Positions 33,172-44,700 of a stretch of DNA of 64,000 nt are shown one piece after another. Source of the DNA: Centrapalus pauciflorus. Its lineage: Eukaryota; Streptophyta; Magnoliopsida; Asterales; Asteraceae. Under the pieces are notes generated by a model. The model had not been told where the DNA came from. It made no database searches and saw only the letters and a list, made by a program, of their open reading frames with translations. The position numbers and the translations under genes were made by a program. Location of the stretch: positions 1 through 64,000 of the forward strand of contig JAANYP010009662.1 of the NCBI GenBank assembly GCA_020465985.1. Reading direction: 5' to 3'. Numbering within the stretch: the first letter of the stretch is position 1; each line of letters starts with the position of its first letter.

Positions 33172-35966
33172 TTACAGCCTTGATATTTCTTTAAGTACAT
33201 TTGGAGCAGCAGAGGAAGGAGTTGGAACATCTGATCGCTCTTGAAAGATAGGAAATATTCTTGAAGATTCAACTGGCTCGAAAGATTGGTCGAGGATCAC
33301 TGGAATTTCTAATGGACTGGCTGAGTCTTGTTTGACTGGTTTAACTGGAGCTGGAGATGGAACATGCGTTGGCACTTGTACTGGAGAATGAGATGGTAAA
33401 GATGATACTGGATCATTAGAAGGGAGCCCAAATTCAAATTCTTCTGGATCTTCCCCTTCTTCACCAGCATATTCAATGCGCAACGATTCTTTAAATTGAA
33501 CTTCTCTCGCTTCCTGTTCCTCTTCATCGGATTCAATAATAATAACTTCTGACGGATCAAATATCCTCAGAGGAACAGCGGTCAATATTTCCTCTTCTTC
33601 AACGAAAGCCATAAAGTCCTTAGGTTCTTCCCAGACGGCGAGAGTTAGCTGAGCTCCTGAGACTGATTCCTCAAGTGTATCAGCTGGGAATCCTATTGCA
33701 GATGCTTGGGGCCCTGCTTGGTGAGATGGTGCAGACTGTTTTGGACTAGGCGGAGTTGACTCTTCGAAGTTCATTGGGGCTTTGCCGGCTGCTCTGGCTC
33801 TTTTCTCCCCCTCATGGTGATCAGGATCATCCTTATCATCATGCTTCCTTTTGGTACCCCGGGCAACAACTTGACAATATTCAGCAATTACTTTTAAACG
33901 TTCACCCATATGAGTAACCATAGGGTTTGTTGTTATAGAGGATGAGGATCCGGAAGCTTCATTATTTAATATTTCCAGGAGTAGGGCATTTGTCGAAGAT
34001 AGGTTGGATGAAGCCTTAAGAAGTGAGTGGAAGGTGCACTTCGCTTCGTCAAGAGTAGGAGCTTGTGGCATGACCGACTGCTGAGTCATGAAGGTGAACA
34101 TGTCACTTAATTGTTGTGACATGAACGCCTTAAACTCAGCAAAATCGGTTTTGGACACAGAGTCCGGGTGTAACCCGGAGTCCACTTAGGCGCTCCATTC
34201 ACATCTCGGGAGACTCCGAAGAGATCCCTTGATGGCATGTGCTCAAGGTTGGCGGTGATGTGTCCATGACAGGACTTCCACTCATCATCACCGGCGCACT
34301 TTCAGTGTGCACGACTCCGAGTGTTCCGACGTCACTCAGACGTTGTTTGTAAAGCGACTCCAGTGTACTAGCCAAAGATTTTTCAATATCAACGATCTCT
34401 AGACTCGATTGTGCATGAATTGAAGGTGACGACTGGGGCTGTTGTCGACCTTGTTCAATATCTGCGAACTCCAAATGAGTCGCAGATAGATCATGTGCTT
34501 GACCCTCGTGGAAAGATGAAACACCGACTTGTTGAGAAACCAGTGACCACCTGGGTGGGGTTTGTGCTTGCACCACTGGGCTAGTGGTGGCTTCTAAAGT
34601 ACTAACGCCCAACACATGAGCACCTGTACCAGATGTGGCGGCCCGACTTGTTTGAGGCTCGGTGCTCTTTGATATAGTCCTACCTCCTCCTCGACTGTTG
34701 ATTATTTCTCGCAAAGCTTCAAGAAAGAGAATTAGAACTTGGGCGGGGGGAGTGACATCATCATCATCGTCATCTTGGTTGACATTTTCAGGAGATGGAA
34801 TATTTAGAGGTGAAAGATGCGCAGTATGCTTTTCCTAACATTCCCTATCTCCTGCTGCTTCTATCTCAGGCCCTCTACCCTCTTCGCCCCTCTCATTTTC
34901 ATTTTCTCTCTGCGCTCCCCCTAAACCTAACATCTCGGGGTTGTCTCCTTGGGCAGGCTCAGCTGGTCCTGGCTGAGCCATCGGAGCAGCTCTCTCTTTC
35001 TAAAATTCTAATGGCCTGAGATTCTTGATTAACGTATGCGAGAAGCTCTTCTGGAATAGGCCTGACTTGGATCCCGGGGGAGAGATAGGATCGTGAAAGT
35101 ACTTTATCTGTAAGTCTCTCACCCCGGTTTCATGATCTCTGCGACTGATGTCTAGAATGTGTGTCATGCAATGAGATATGATAAGTTGAAGGAATCGTTG
35201 GGCTGGACAAATTTTCTTGCTTGGTGTGTCCCTTTTTCTTGAATCACCTTCCACAACATCCAAGCATAATTGTGGTGGTGGTTGTATGCTAGGCTGTGAA
35301 AGATTCGGAGTAATCGAAGACTTACTCTGTCGGCTCTAGAGGCTTTGACAGTTAGGCAGTGGTCGAGGATGGAGTACATGTAGTACCAGTGGCCCAACAG
35401 CTTGCGACGGAAAAATTCTGAAGCTTTACTGAAATGGCCATCATAGCCCAGTTGTTGATTTTCTCTGCAGATCTTTTCCTCAGGCAATTCGTAGTCGTAT
35501 TCAGTACGGCTTGGGAAGTCGCGGCAGCGAGGGAGGCGTAGGATGTGGCGAAATTTTAGGAAGGGAATTTCGATGGTGTGGTCCTCGATGTCACCAGTAA
35601 TGTGATCATTGTTTGGATCGGAGTGATAGGCGAGGGTACGCCAGAATAGCTGGACATAGACTTGAGGTGGACGGTTTTTGGGTCGGCTGGTAAGGGCATA
35701 TAGTGGCCCATTAGGATCTCTTCGACGACCCGGTTAGATAGGCGGATGATTGGATCTTCCTTGGTTTTATTTAGGAAGGCTTGGTCCAGGAGGAGATTAT
35801 TTGGTTCTATTGGTAGCCACATTTGTCTAGGGAAGATTTTCTCTGAGGCTCTGGGGGGTAGGGCTACCAATCTCGATCTTATGTCCTTGTCGGATTGTTG
35901 GTTAGGGTCTGAGTGTTGGGGGCTCGGGGGTGGTACATTCTCTTCAGAATGGGAATGAGACGCCAT
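33172..35966 (-). pseudogene. Element C additional ORF (Sirevirus aORF)
   Basis: Four minus-strand blocks form one decayed gene: 35966-35556, 35487-35000, 34714-34199, 34185-33172. ATG at 35964-35966 (MASHSHSEEN) is preferred over the upstream ATG, which would overlap a likely splice acceptor. Conserved pieces shared with D and B are LFWRTLAYH, FRHILRLP, QQLGYDGHFSKASEFFRRKL, GHWYYMYSILDHCL and RFLQLIISH. The second half is Ser/Pro/Glu-rich and ends after KRKHDDKDDPDHHEGEKR, a charged motif that D has almost identically. No membrane segment. Role unknown. Confidence 0.72.
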
Positions 35967-35971
35967 TGTAC

Positions 35972-36726
35972 CTGTCACACCAGTTGAAAGTTAGATATAC
36001 GCTTGCAGTGAGTATATGAGTTGATCAGAGATGTTTCTTGTTTTAGGCGTTTGATAGAATTAATCTGATTTGCTAAAGGGCTTCTACAGAAGACTTCTCG
36101 GAGAGAAAAGTCCATCTGAAGAACCAAAGTCTGCAAGACTAGTCCCAACTCAGAATAATTCACAAGAAACAACCTTAGACAAGATTTAAAATCTCTGAAC
36201 GAGTGAACTTTCAAGTGAGCTCAACACTTTAAAAATTCAGACTTAGAAAATTTTTGAACAAAACATGCGGATGAAGTGTCATCCGAGAGTTGCAAAGTTG
36301 GTTTTGAAATTTGATGCTAAGTCATGAAAGACCCCAACCTGTGGTTGAAGTGTTATCCGCAAGTTGGAACTTGCGGATGGGCCTTTAATCGCAGGTGTAA
36401 CTTAGAAATATTTATTAGTATTTCCTCTTGAAGGTGACTTGCAGGTGGAGTGATATCCGCGAGTTGTGACTCGCGGATGAAGCTATAACTGCATGTTTTG
36501 ACTTAGTCTTTTTAGAGCCTTTGAACTTGTTTGTGCGTGTGGAGGTTTATCCACGGGTTGCAACTCGCGAATAAGGCATCATTACCCTTTTTAACTTAGA
36601 AAAATTGGAGACCTTGCATGCGGATGTAGACGTGTCCGCGAGTTGCAACTCGCGGACAAGGCATTAGTCACAATTTTCTTTCAACTTAGGAATTTTTAAA
36701 CTCCCAAAAACAACTTTCAGCCTTAC
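35972..36726 (-). other. Possible leader intron of the C aORF
   Basis: Donor AAAG|GTAAGG at 36726 (an alternative AAA|GTGAGT lies near 36895). Acceptor GGTGTGACAG|GT ends at 35972, six bases before the MASHSH start codon. A TATA box precedes at 37024-37031. This layout is a prediction from sequence only. The palindrome array at 36270-36660 lies inside. Confidence 0.4.
36270..36660. repeat. Palindromic tandem array in C spacer (CGCGAGTTGCAACTCGCG)
   Basis: Five degenerate units of about 75-100 bp start near 36281, 36355, 36455, 36549 and 36634. Each holds GCGGATGnAG, then ATCCGCGAGTTG and its inverted half CAACTCGCGGAT. Between them are AACTTAGAAA-type spacers. The outer half-sites ATCCG...CGGAT are the same as in the ATCCGAATTCGGAT arrays, with a longer core. 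Confidence 0.85.
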
Positions 36727-37023
36727 CTTTTTCGATCAAAAGGGGGTTTTTAAAAAACCTTTTGGGTTCCTTAAAGATGAAGAAAGATATTTTTCAGACC
36801 TTAATAACCCCATTTAGTGATTGATTCAGAGCAGATTTTGAGTGAGAAATGTATATCAATGCGTAGAAAGATGATTTAAACTCACTTTTATGCATGATAA
36901 CGCTTTAAAACACTTCTAATTCAGAGAGGGATGACGAAACAATTGAAATTTCTTTGATTTTCTTTGTGGGTGTTCTTGATTAGTGAAGGAGATGAAGAAG
37001 AAAATGGAAAGAAAAAGGGGCGG

Positions 37024-37031
37024 CTTTTATA
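37024..37031 (-). promoter_or_regulatory. TATA box before the C aORF
   Basis: The minus strand reads TTCAAATCCTATAAAAG followed by a CT-rich leader. The TTCAAATCCTATAAA part is identical to the sequence before B's aORF (25232-25246). Conservation of a promoter core in two diverged elements supports function. Confidence 0.5.
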
Positions 37032-37235
37032 GGATTTGAAAAATTCGGTTCCCCCCAAACGCGATGAGGGGGATCCGACCCATGCCCCCTTAAAAAAATC
37101 TCACAATAAAAAATATCTAATTATTTAAGAAAAGAAAAAACGTAAGTAAATGAAAAATATTTTTCATTGAGTCACATAAAGATAATAACAAAAATAAAAG
37201 CTTTTTGGATTTTCTTTATAAATAAATAAAAAATA

Positions 37236-37540
37236 TGGGTAAAACCATACAATAGTAACCTACTTTTGAAAATTTATCAATATGGTACGTCTACTTTTTT
37301 TAATATCGATATGGTACCTGTACTTCAATTTTTCATACCGATATGACCATATTTGTAATACACCCCTGTTTTTCATACCATTAGAACAGTGTTTCGTATG
37401 TAAAAACCGGGCTCTATTATGTAGAATGACCATATCGATACTGAAACTTAAAGTACACGTACCATATAGACAATTAAAAAAGTAGACGTACCATATCGAC
37501 ACATTTTCAAAAGTAGGTTGCTATTGTATGGCTTTACCCC
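37236..37540. mobile_element. 305-bp foldback MITE with 9-bp target duplication
   Basis: The ends are inverted repeats: GGGTAAAACCATACAATAG on the left and CTATTGTATGGCTTTACCC on the right. They continue through GTAACCTACTTTTGAAAAT and TGGTACGTCTACTTTTTT. TAAAAAATA flanks both sides (37227-37235, 37541-37549), nine bases as expected for Mutator-type insertion. The arms pair over most of the element, so mirrored ORFs on both strands here are artefacts. Confidence 0.75.
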
Positions 37541-37944
37541 TAAAAAATAAACACACAAAAATAAACTTCTTTTTGAATTTCTTATAAATAAAATATAAAA
37601 CTCAAAAAAATAAACACAAAAAAATAAAAATTTTTTGGATTCTCTAATTAATATACTTAAAAAATACAGGAATTAAAATAAAGGAATTAAAACAAAATAT
37701 TAGACACACCAACTAGCAATATACTTTTCTCTCCCTCCAAGTGTGCATAAAACTTTAAATACAATCGGAGACTTACCTGGATGCCTCCCGAGAAAGTATG
37801 ACAGAAAAAAACAAACATAAAGAATAGAATTAAATAACATAAACACATAACATAATTTATTAAAAAATGTAACATTAGCAGAAAGAAAATATGTATTTTG
37901 AGAAGGCAGATAAGCTTTGCGAAAATGTTCCATTTTAAAGTAAG
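37541..37944. other. AT-rich spacer of element C
   Basis: About 400 bp of low-complexity AT-rich sequence (runs like AAAATAAACACAAAA) between the MITE and the pol end. A strong donor-like CCAG|GTAAGT occurs on the minus strand near 37775. No coding potential recognised. Confidence 0.4.
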
Positions 37945-38770
37945 TTAAGTTAACAAATTCAGCATACCAAACTTGTTCACCAGAAAATTAAAACGTTTTT
38001 CATCCAAAGTTTTTGTGAACATGCCAGCTATCTGATTTATTGTGTTTACGCGAAACGTCATTCTACGGTACCTTCTTCAACGTGATCTTTTATAAAATGG
38101 TACCGAATATCTATGTGTGTAGCATGAGAGTGTTGTACAAGGTTACCACTAATGGCTATTGCGCTCATGGAGTCGCAATAGATCGGAATCCAACTAAGTC
38201 TGAAACCGTAGTCTCGGAGTTGAGTGCGCATCCACAGCAGTTGTGAGCAGCAGCTTGCGGCAGCAACGTATTCTGCTTCAGCGGTGGACAGAGAAACACT
38301 ATATTGTTTCTTCGATGCCCAAATCTGACTCTTTAGGAAAAACCCGTTTCACGGCAGCCAAATCTGACTCTTTAGGATCAGCTTCAAATCGAGCACAAAG
38401 ACGTGTAGCAAACATTATATCCAGTCTACTAGCAGTTAAATACAATAATGAACCGATCATTCCTCGATAAGCTGTGATGTCAATGGATTACCCATTGGAT
38501 CGGCATCAGGCTTTAACGAAATGGACATGGGAGTTTCAATAGACGTACAGTTTTCCATCTTGAATCTATTTAGGAGATCATGGATATACTTTGACTGGTT
38601 TATGAGAATTCCGTCAGAAAGTTGTTTGACTTGTAATTCGAGGCAAAAATTCATTTCCCCCATCATACTCATCTCGAACCTCGATTCCATTAATTTTAAA
38701 AATTCTTCACATAGTGAAGGTTTTGTATAGCCGAAAATAATGTCATCTACGTAAATTTGAACGAGTAAGA
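37945..38770 (-). pseudogene. Element C reverse transcriptase end and RNase H
   Basis: From 38770 the minus strand gives ILLVQIYVDDIIFGYTKP, MESRFEMSMMGEMNFCLEL and YIHDLLNRFKMENC. RNase H remnants follow, with SKKQYSVSLSTAEAEYVAA, HIDIRYHFIKDHVEEGTVE and TLDEKRFNFLVNKFGMLN at the end (about 37955). The middle of RNase H is deleted and a 20-bp repeat fills the gap (38318-38377). The upstream part of pol is cut off at 38770 by LTR H. Together with the downstream spacer and aORF this is the 3' half of a Sirevirus. Confidence 0.85.
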
Positions 38771-39469
38771 TTTAACATCCTCGGATTTAAATTGTTGTAA
38801 TTGGGATAATTAGATGAATTTTTGTAACTTATATAATTAAGTTGGATTATGAAAGATGATTATGTATTTGGAAATTTAAATGTTGGTTGTGATTTTAAGA
38901 AATTAAGATATTTATAGATTTTCAATACTTTATTTAAGTTTAATGAATTAAAATTGATTAGTGTTGATAAAATAAAGATGAAATCTTTATTTAGTAAAAT
39001 CAGATAAGTTGAGGGACTAAATGTGGCAAATACTGAAACTTTGGCAATAAAAGACTTTTGGTCTTTTATTTGTTTCATTTCATCACTTATACTCTCTTCT
39101 CTATCTTTCTGTCTCTCAAGAAAGAACCCACGGTTCTTAGATTTCAACAAATCAAGATCAACAAATTCGTGAAATTAAAAGCCGAAAATCTGGATTCAAG
39201 TTGCTTAGAAGGAGCTATTACTACTACAACAAACGAATTAAGGTAAAAATCATTTAAATTGATGAATTTATGAGTTTTATGAATGGTTTTTGAGAAGAAT
39301 CAAATCACCGATTACGGTTGTAGATATTGATGCGTGTTAAATATTTTTGTGGCTTCTAATTTCACGAATTTGTTGATCTTGATTTGTTGAAATCTAAGAA
39401 CCGTGGGTTCTTTCTTCAGAGAGAGAATAATAATTTTAAGAATTGAAAATCGTGTGTTCTGTGTGTTGT

Positions 39470-39693
39470 TAAGGGTACCGAAACCTTAAGGTTTCAGTAA
39501 TACCCCTACCGAAACCCATACTTATGTACCGAATCATGCATAATAGTGAAACCTTGATACTGAGACTTCAAATGTACTGAGACAACTTGGAGGTCTAGTA
39601 GTACCGAAACTATATGTGTACTGAGACCCACACTACCGAAACCATCTACATGTACCGAAACTATATTTACCGAAACCCATCATCATATACCAA

Positions 39694-39749
<56 letters not shown>

Positions 39750-39830
39750 AAACTACTTACTACCGAGACCATGTATAGTGAAGTACCAAAACCTTGAAGG
39801 TTTCGGTATTCCTTTCTTTTCAAAATAGAG
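39470..39830. repeat. TACCGAAAC array in LTR H
   Basis: About twelve variants of TACCGAAAC(C) or TACTGAGAC recur irregularly, with CCTTGAAGGTTTCGGTA and ACCTTAAGGTTTC as inverted forms at the ends. It takes the place occupied by the ATCCGAATTCGGAT array in LTR G. Confidence 0.8.
39697..39747. repeat. (AT)n microsatellite
   Basis: About 50 bp of uninterrupted TA/AT dinucleotides inside LTR H. Confidence 0.95.
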
Positions 39831-39839
39831 ACAATAAAT

Positions 39840-40025
<186 letters not shown>

Positions 40026-41272
40026 GTCATCTCGGTTGTGTTTATGTTGTGAGAATAAAACTGAAACAGTAGGACCTTCTTTAATCCAAATATAAGGATG
40101 ATTTCGGGACATAATGGCAATCCCAAATATTGGAGATTAAAGTATAAATTTCGGATAACAATTTCGACGGGTTAACACGATAACTTGTGAAACTTTATGA
40201 GACTCATTATTAAATGAGGGATTGATGGTATATAATGAAGGGTTAATTGGGAATAATAAATCATCAAGTAAGAGGATTTAAACGTGAGTTTCGGATGTCG
40301 GTTCCGAATGTTTTAACACTTTTAATTGTACAAATTTGATGCTCATTTGTTAATGAACATGTTTATGATATGTTTTCCTTATGGAAATGTTACAGGTCCC
40401 TGGTGTAGTTGTTTAACCCATAGTGGGGTACTTTTTGAGTCCGGTTGAAATCCCGAGGAGAAATAAAATAAACTAAAGTTAATTAACGCACCCACGGTGA
40501 GTACATATGATTTCGCATGTCTATATCTGTTTTATGTTAGCTATTGCCTGCCGAGACATGTTGTTTCACCTTCATTTTGAATTCTACTAACTTGCGTAGA
40601 CTTAGATGCACATTGTTGCTTGTTGCATGTCCGTTTCTTTGTTGTGCATCTTTCGATGGACCGGCAGGTCGCATATGTATTCCGATGTTACTGTTCTATA
40701 TGACCCGGGGCTAATCCCTCCGAGGTTCTGGTAGGCAGTTAGTCATCCCCGATGTTATGTTTGTCTCAGATGGTTGGTTTAATGCCGAGCTTTGGGCTCG
40801 AAGGAGTTGTGGCTCTTGTTCCATACTTGGTGTACGAAGAGAGTATATGGCGTGTGTCGTCAGTGTTACTCTTGTGAGAATTCACAAAGATTTATAGAAT
40901 GCGTAAATTTGTGTATTCACTAAGCTTTGCTTACCCCTAATTTGTTGACATTTTTACAGGAATAGGGAAATCCGCTGCTGGACCTTCTAGCTAGGTCATT
41001 TATTGAAGTCTTTGAAGATATCTGCTACTCATCTTGGTAACTGAAACATGGGATTATTGTTGTAATACATTTGGGATGTTGTAATGACTTTTGAGTATGT
41101 AGGCTTAGATTTAAAACCTTATAGCACCGTAGGGTGTTTAATACATTTGTATTTTTATTTATTTATGTACTTTAATGCTTCCACAATTTTATTAAGTATT
41201 CAGATCATTATGTAATCATGTGATTGGTGATTAATCCTGGGTTTATTGTAATGGTGGTTATTGTGGCAAGGG

Positions 41273-41629
41273 TTGTTGTAATATATTCCCAGATGTAATC
41301 AGCACATAAATGTTCTCTTGTCACTCACAAGAAGAATGTAAACTCAATAATTGTGTAATGATGAAGAACAAAAGGAATGTTTGAGAATGATGATGAAAAA
41401 GGCGGCTGCACTAATGTTCTCTCTTTTTTCAATATTCAACCGTGTAAAACAATTACTAACCCTAGGAGCCTATGTGTAGGCTCCTTTAATTAACTATCAA
41501 GGAATGGCACATTTGCTCCTTGAACTTTTCCATACAAATAAACTGACTAGAAAGTAAATACAAGACTAAACATAATATAAATAATTATTACAAAATAAAT
41601 CCCAAGATTGAAATTTAATATCTAACAAT
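41273..41629 (-). repeat. Element D 3' LTR (short)
   Basis: On the minus strand it begins TGTTAGATATT next to a polypurine tract. It could end at ATTACAACA (41273), giving about 357 bp with TG...CA ends. It contains a perfect hairpin, AGGAGCCTA-TGTG-TAGGCTCCT (41464-41485). No second LTR copy is in the window, because D's 5' end was lost, so the left boundary is uncertain and truncation at LTR H is possible. Confidence 0.55.
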
Positions 41630-41642
41630 CTCCCCCTTTTCG
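41630..41642 (-). other. Polypurine tract of element D
   Basis: The minus strand reads AAAAGGGGGAGAT directly before TGTTAGATATT, the same form as in element B (22493-22506). Confidence 0.75.
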
Positions 41643-41794
41643 ATCATTGTGGAGGTCCTGGAACTCTGGCATGGTCTGTTGATTCACAGAGCCCAAGGAT
41701 GACATCAAATCGTCTAATCACTTATCTCATGTGTAGCCGTTCGTTCAGGTATTCGATGCCGCTGAGGGTATCCTGAATTTCCTTCGGTGAGCAT

Positions 41795-44700
41795 CTAAGT
41801 TCTGGATCTGGTTGAGCATCTTCGTGTAAGCTCGGCTCTAACCATTCTGATAGTACCGTCGGAATAACAAGGAAGATCCTCAAAGGGCATGAATCTCTTG
41901 TAACCTTTCTGGTTCACAAAAATAACTCCCGTGCCTCCTCTGAAGATGACTCTATAAGAAGGATGGTGGGCAAGAAGAAAGTTATCTTGGTCAGGGGCTC
42001 GTAGTCCAACTTTGACCAGCACGCTCTCTATCGCCATTTGAAAATCTCTGAGGCACATGATAATAGTGCGGCGGTTCATACTTCGAATGAGAGAACCTAC
42101 GGCAGTCATGTGAGACAGACGCTTTCTGATTCTGCCTTTCAGTCGGTTATGAAGGAATTCGACGTCGTCCACATTTATGAAGTCCAAGTCATTTTCGTAG
42201 AACTCCTCAACTGTGTCATATTCTCTCTCTACCTGAAAGGCAGGATAGTATGCTTTCGCTCTTCTGCACATTATGATGTTGAGGAGTTTCTTTATCTTAG
42301 ATTTCGAGACTTTGGACCTCTTTTCCCTGAGCATCAACTGGTTGTACTCGGCCTGTTCAGCTTTGGATACGTTGGTCAGTTCCATTAGTAAGCGCCTGCT
42401 GTAAGACCCTGGCTTTTTCTTAACACCATCTTAAACCGTTCTTCCAAAAACGGATTCTGGAACTGCTCCGGAGGAAACTTTTGTAAGAATTCTTTGAGGC
42501 CCTGAACGGGGGGTTCTTCTATCTCTGATGATTTAGCTTCTACAAATTTGAAGATTTTCCCCGCCGTTCTTGTCTTAACTCCTCTTTCAATTCAGGTGGC
42601 AGAGTATGTACCTCACCTTTAGAATACCAACCCACCCAGTAGAGATCACTTCTGTCATACATACCGGGCTGGTCAAGAGGGTCATCAAATCTATCTACCC
42701 GCCTGGTTTCTGAGGGTCCTGGCTCCATAAATTTCACTTGAGGTGCAAGTTGGATTATGGGTGAACTTTGAGATTTGGGAGGACTTTGGACTGTTTAGGA
42801 TTCTTGTTGTGGAGCTGGGGGTGGAGAGTTTAGAAATTCAAAGGAAGATGAGGATTTTTGTGGTGATTCGGGCTCAGGCTTAGGGATAATTAAGGGTTGG
42901 TTGTCCTCAGTATCAGAGTCTGAGTCAGACACCAATATGATTTCAACCTTCTTGTGGATGGGTTCGAACTCAACCATGGCTGTCATCGGATCCAATGGAG
43001 TTGGACCCTCAAACATGGGCTCGTATTCTATCATCATATACTCCTGAGCCTTGTGCATCTTATCCCCTGAACCTCTGTACTTTCTGATTCTGCTCCCCCT
43101 ACGATCAACATAAGGTCCTCAGACTGAGTCTTTTGGCGCTTCTCCCCCTCATGGCGATCAGGGTCGTCCTGATCGTCATGTTTCCTCTTTTGGGACTCAG
43201 CCTGTGGACGACATTGCAGCTCGATAACTGCAGATTCTAGACGGTCCATGCGGGAGTTTAGTTGCTCCTGGACTTGAAGTATAAGGTGGTTTTGCGCGTC
43301 TATTTTATCTGACAGCTCCTGAATCATCATTTGAACTGATCGGGTCCCTGGTGTAGGCACATCCTTAGTAGCGACACCCTTACCCTTAATTAATGATAGA
43401 AGGGCGGTATGTCGTTCCTCGGCAGCCTCCTTCTGGGCGTCCAGGGCAGCCTGGGTAACAATACCGGCAGCATGTAGAGCTGCCGTTAACATCACTAAGT
43501 TTATTTGGAGGTGGCCTGAAGTGGTTGGCGTAGATGGAGCCACTTCAGGTCTTCCTTCTGTCATTTCTGGCTCCACAATGGGATGCACAGATCCAGAAGT
43601 TTGAGGAGCCGCCACGGAGGCAGCTCGTTGATGGGACGCCACGAAGGCGTCGTGCGATGTGTGTGGGGGTGGGGAGTGAATCGTGGGAGAAAGATGGTCA
43701 GTCACATGGGGCGGAGTGTGGCCTCGTTCAACACCACGGCTCTCCGAATGAGAGGGTGATGGCATGCGTGGTAAATCCCCGTGCAATGAAGTAGCACCCT
43801 GTTGAGAGGATGCTAAGTGGGTGGTTGAGGTGAGTTCGACCATCGGACTAATGGTCTGAAAGTGGGTTGTCCGGCTGATTGGGCTGTGGTCACCCTCGTA
43901 TGTTATTTCAATCCCTCTTACAACAGAGACGGTTTTTTCGGAATCCACCGTCTCTGCTGCCTCACCTGCTCCTCCCTCTCTCACACTCACAAGCTCCCGC
44001 TCACCTAACCCCAATGATTGTTCTACTTCCATCGCTTCTCCCTCTTTCTCACTCACTCTAATCTCACCTTCGGACTGGGTAGGCTTAGTCGGATCTGACC
44101 GAGCCTCATCCGGATAAAATTCTCTCAAGTATGCCCTAACCCTTTCAGATTGCACTGCCCTTTGAAGAGGGGACAGTGGGAGTGTCATCACCGGTACAGA
44201 AGGAGCCCTTTTTGGCAGATTAAGCTTTTGGATCGCAACTGTTGGGTAGACATCTGCCTCTGGACGTTCATGTATGTCATCGTCGTTGTCCATGGCATAC
44301 TGAATTATTAATTGTAGAAAACACTGGAGAGGGATGTATTTTCGTCCTCGTTTGGTGCCCCTCTCCAGGTGAACTCTCCTCAATTCCTCGAACAGGAATG
44401 TCGTGTAATCAACGTGCCTGTCGTAGGCAAAGACAGTGAACATTGCTAGGACTTGAGCGGATGCGGAGTCGTGTCCAGCATGCTTGGCGGTGAAGCACTT
44501 GTTGATCACGTCAAAAAGAATCCTCCAGTGAGCATGAAGATTCTTGGTCCTGAAGTCTGAAGGTTTTGTGAGTGGACCGTCATATCCCAAGGTTTGAATT
44601 TCATTAAGTGTTACTTGGAGGGAAGGAATGGGGGAAAAGTGAAGGCGATGCAAGGAATGGGCTTCAGCGGGTACGTGAAGGATATGGCGTATGGCTGATG

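Noticed and set aside
36270..36660. CRISPR-like array
   Set aside because: Units are degenerate and palindromic with unequal related spacers, no cas genes are present, and the setting is a plant retrotransposon.
37260..37502. Two mirrored ORFs on opposite strands
   Set aside because: They arise because the 305-bp MITE is an inverted repeat. There is no protein resemblance or conservation.
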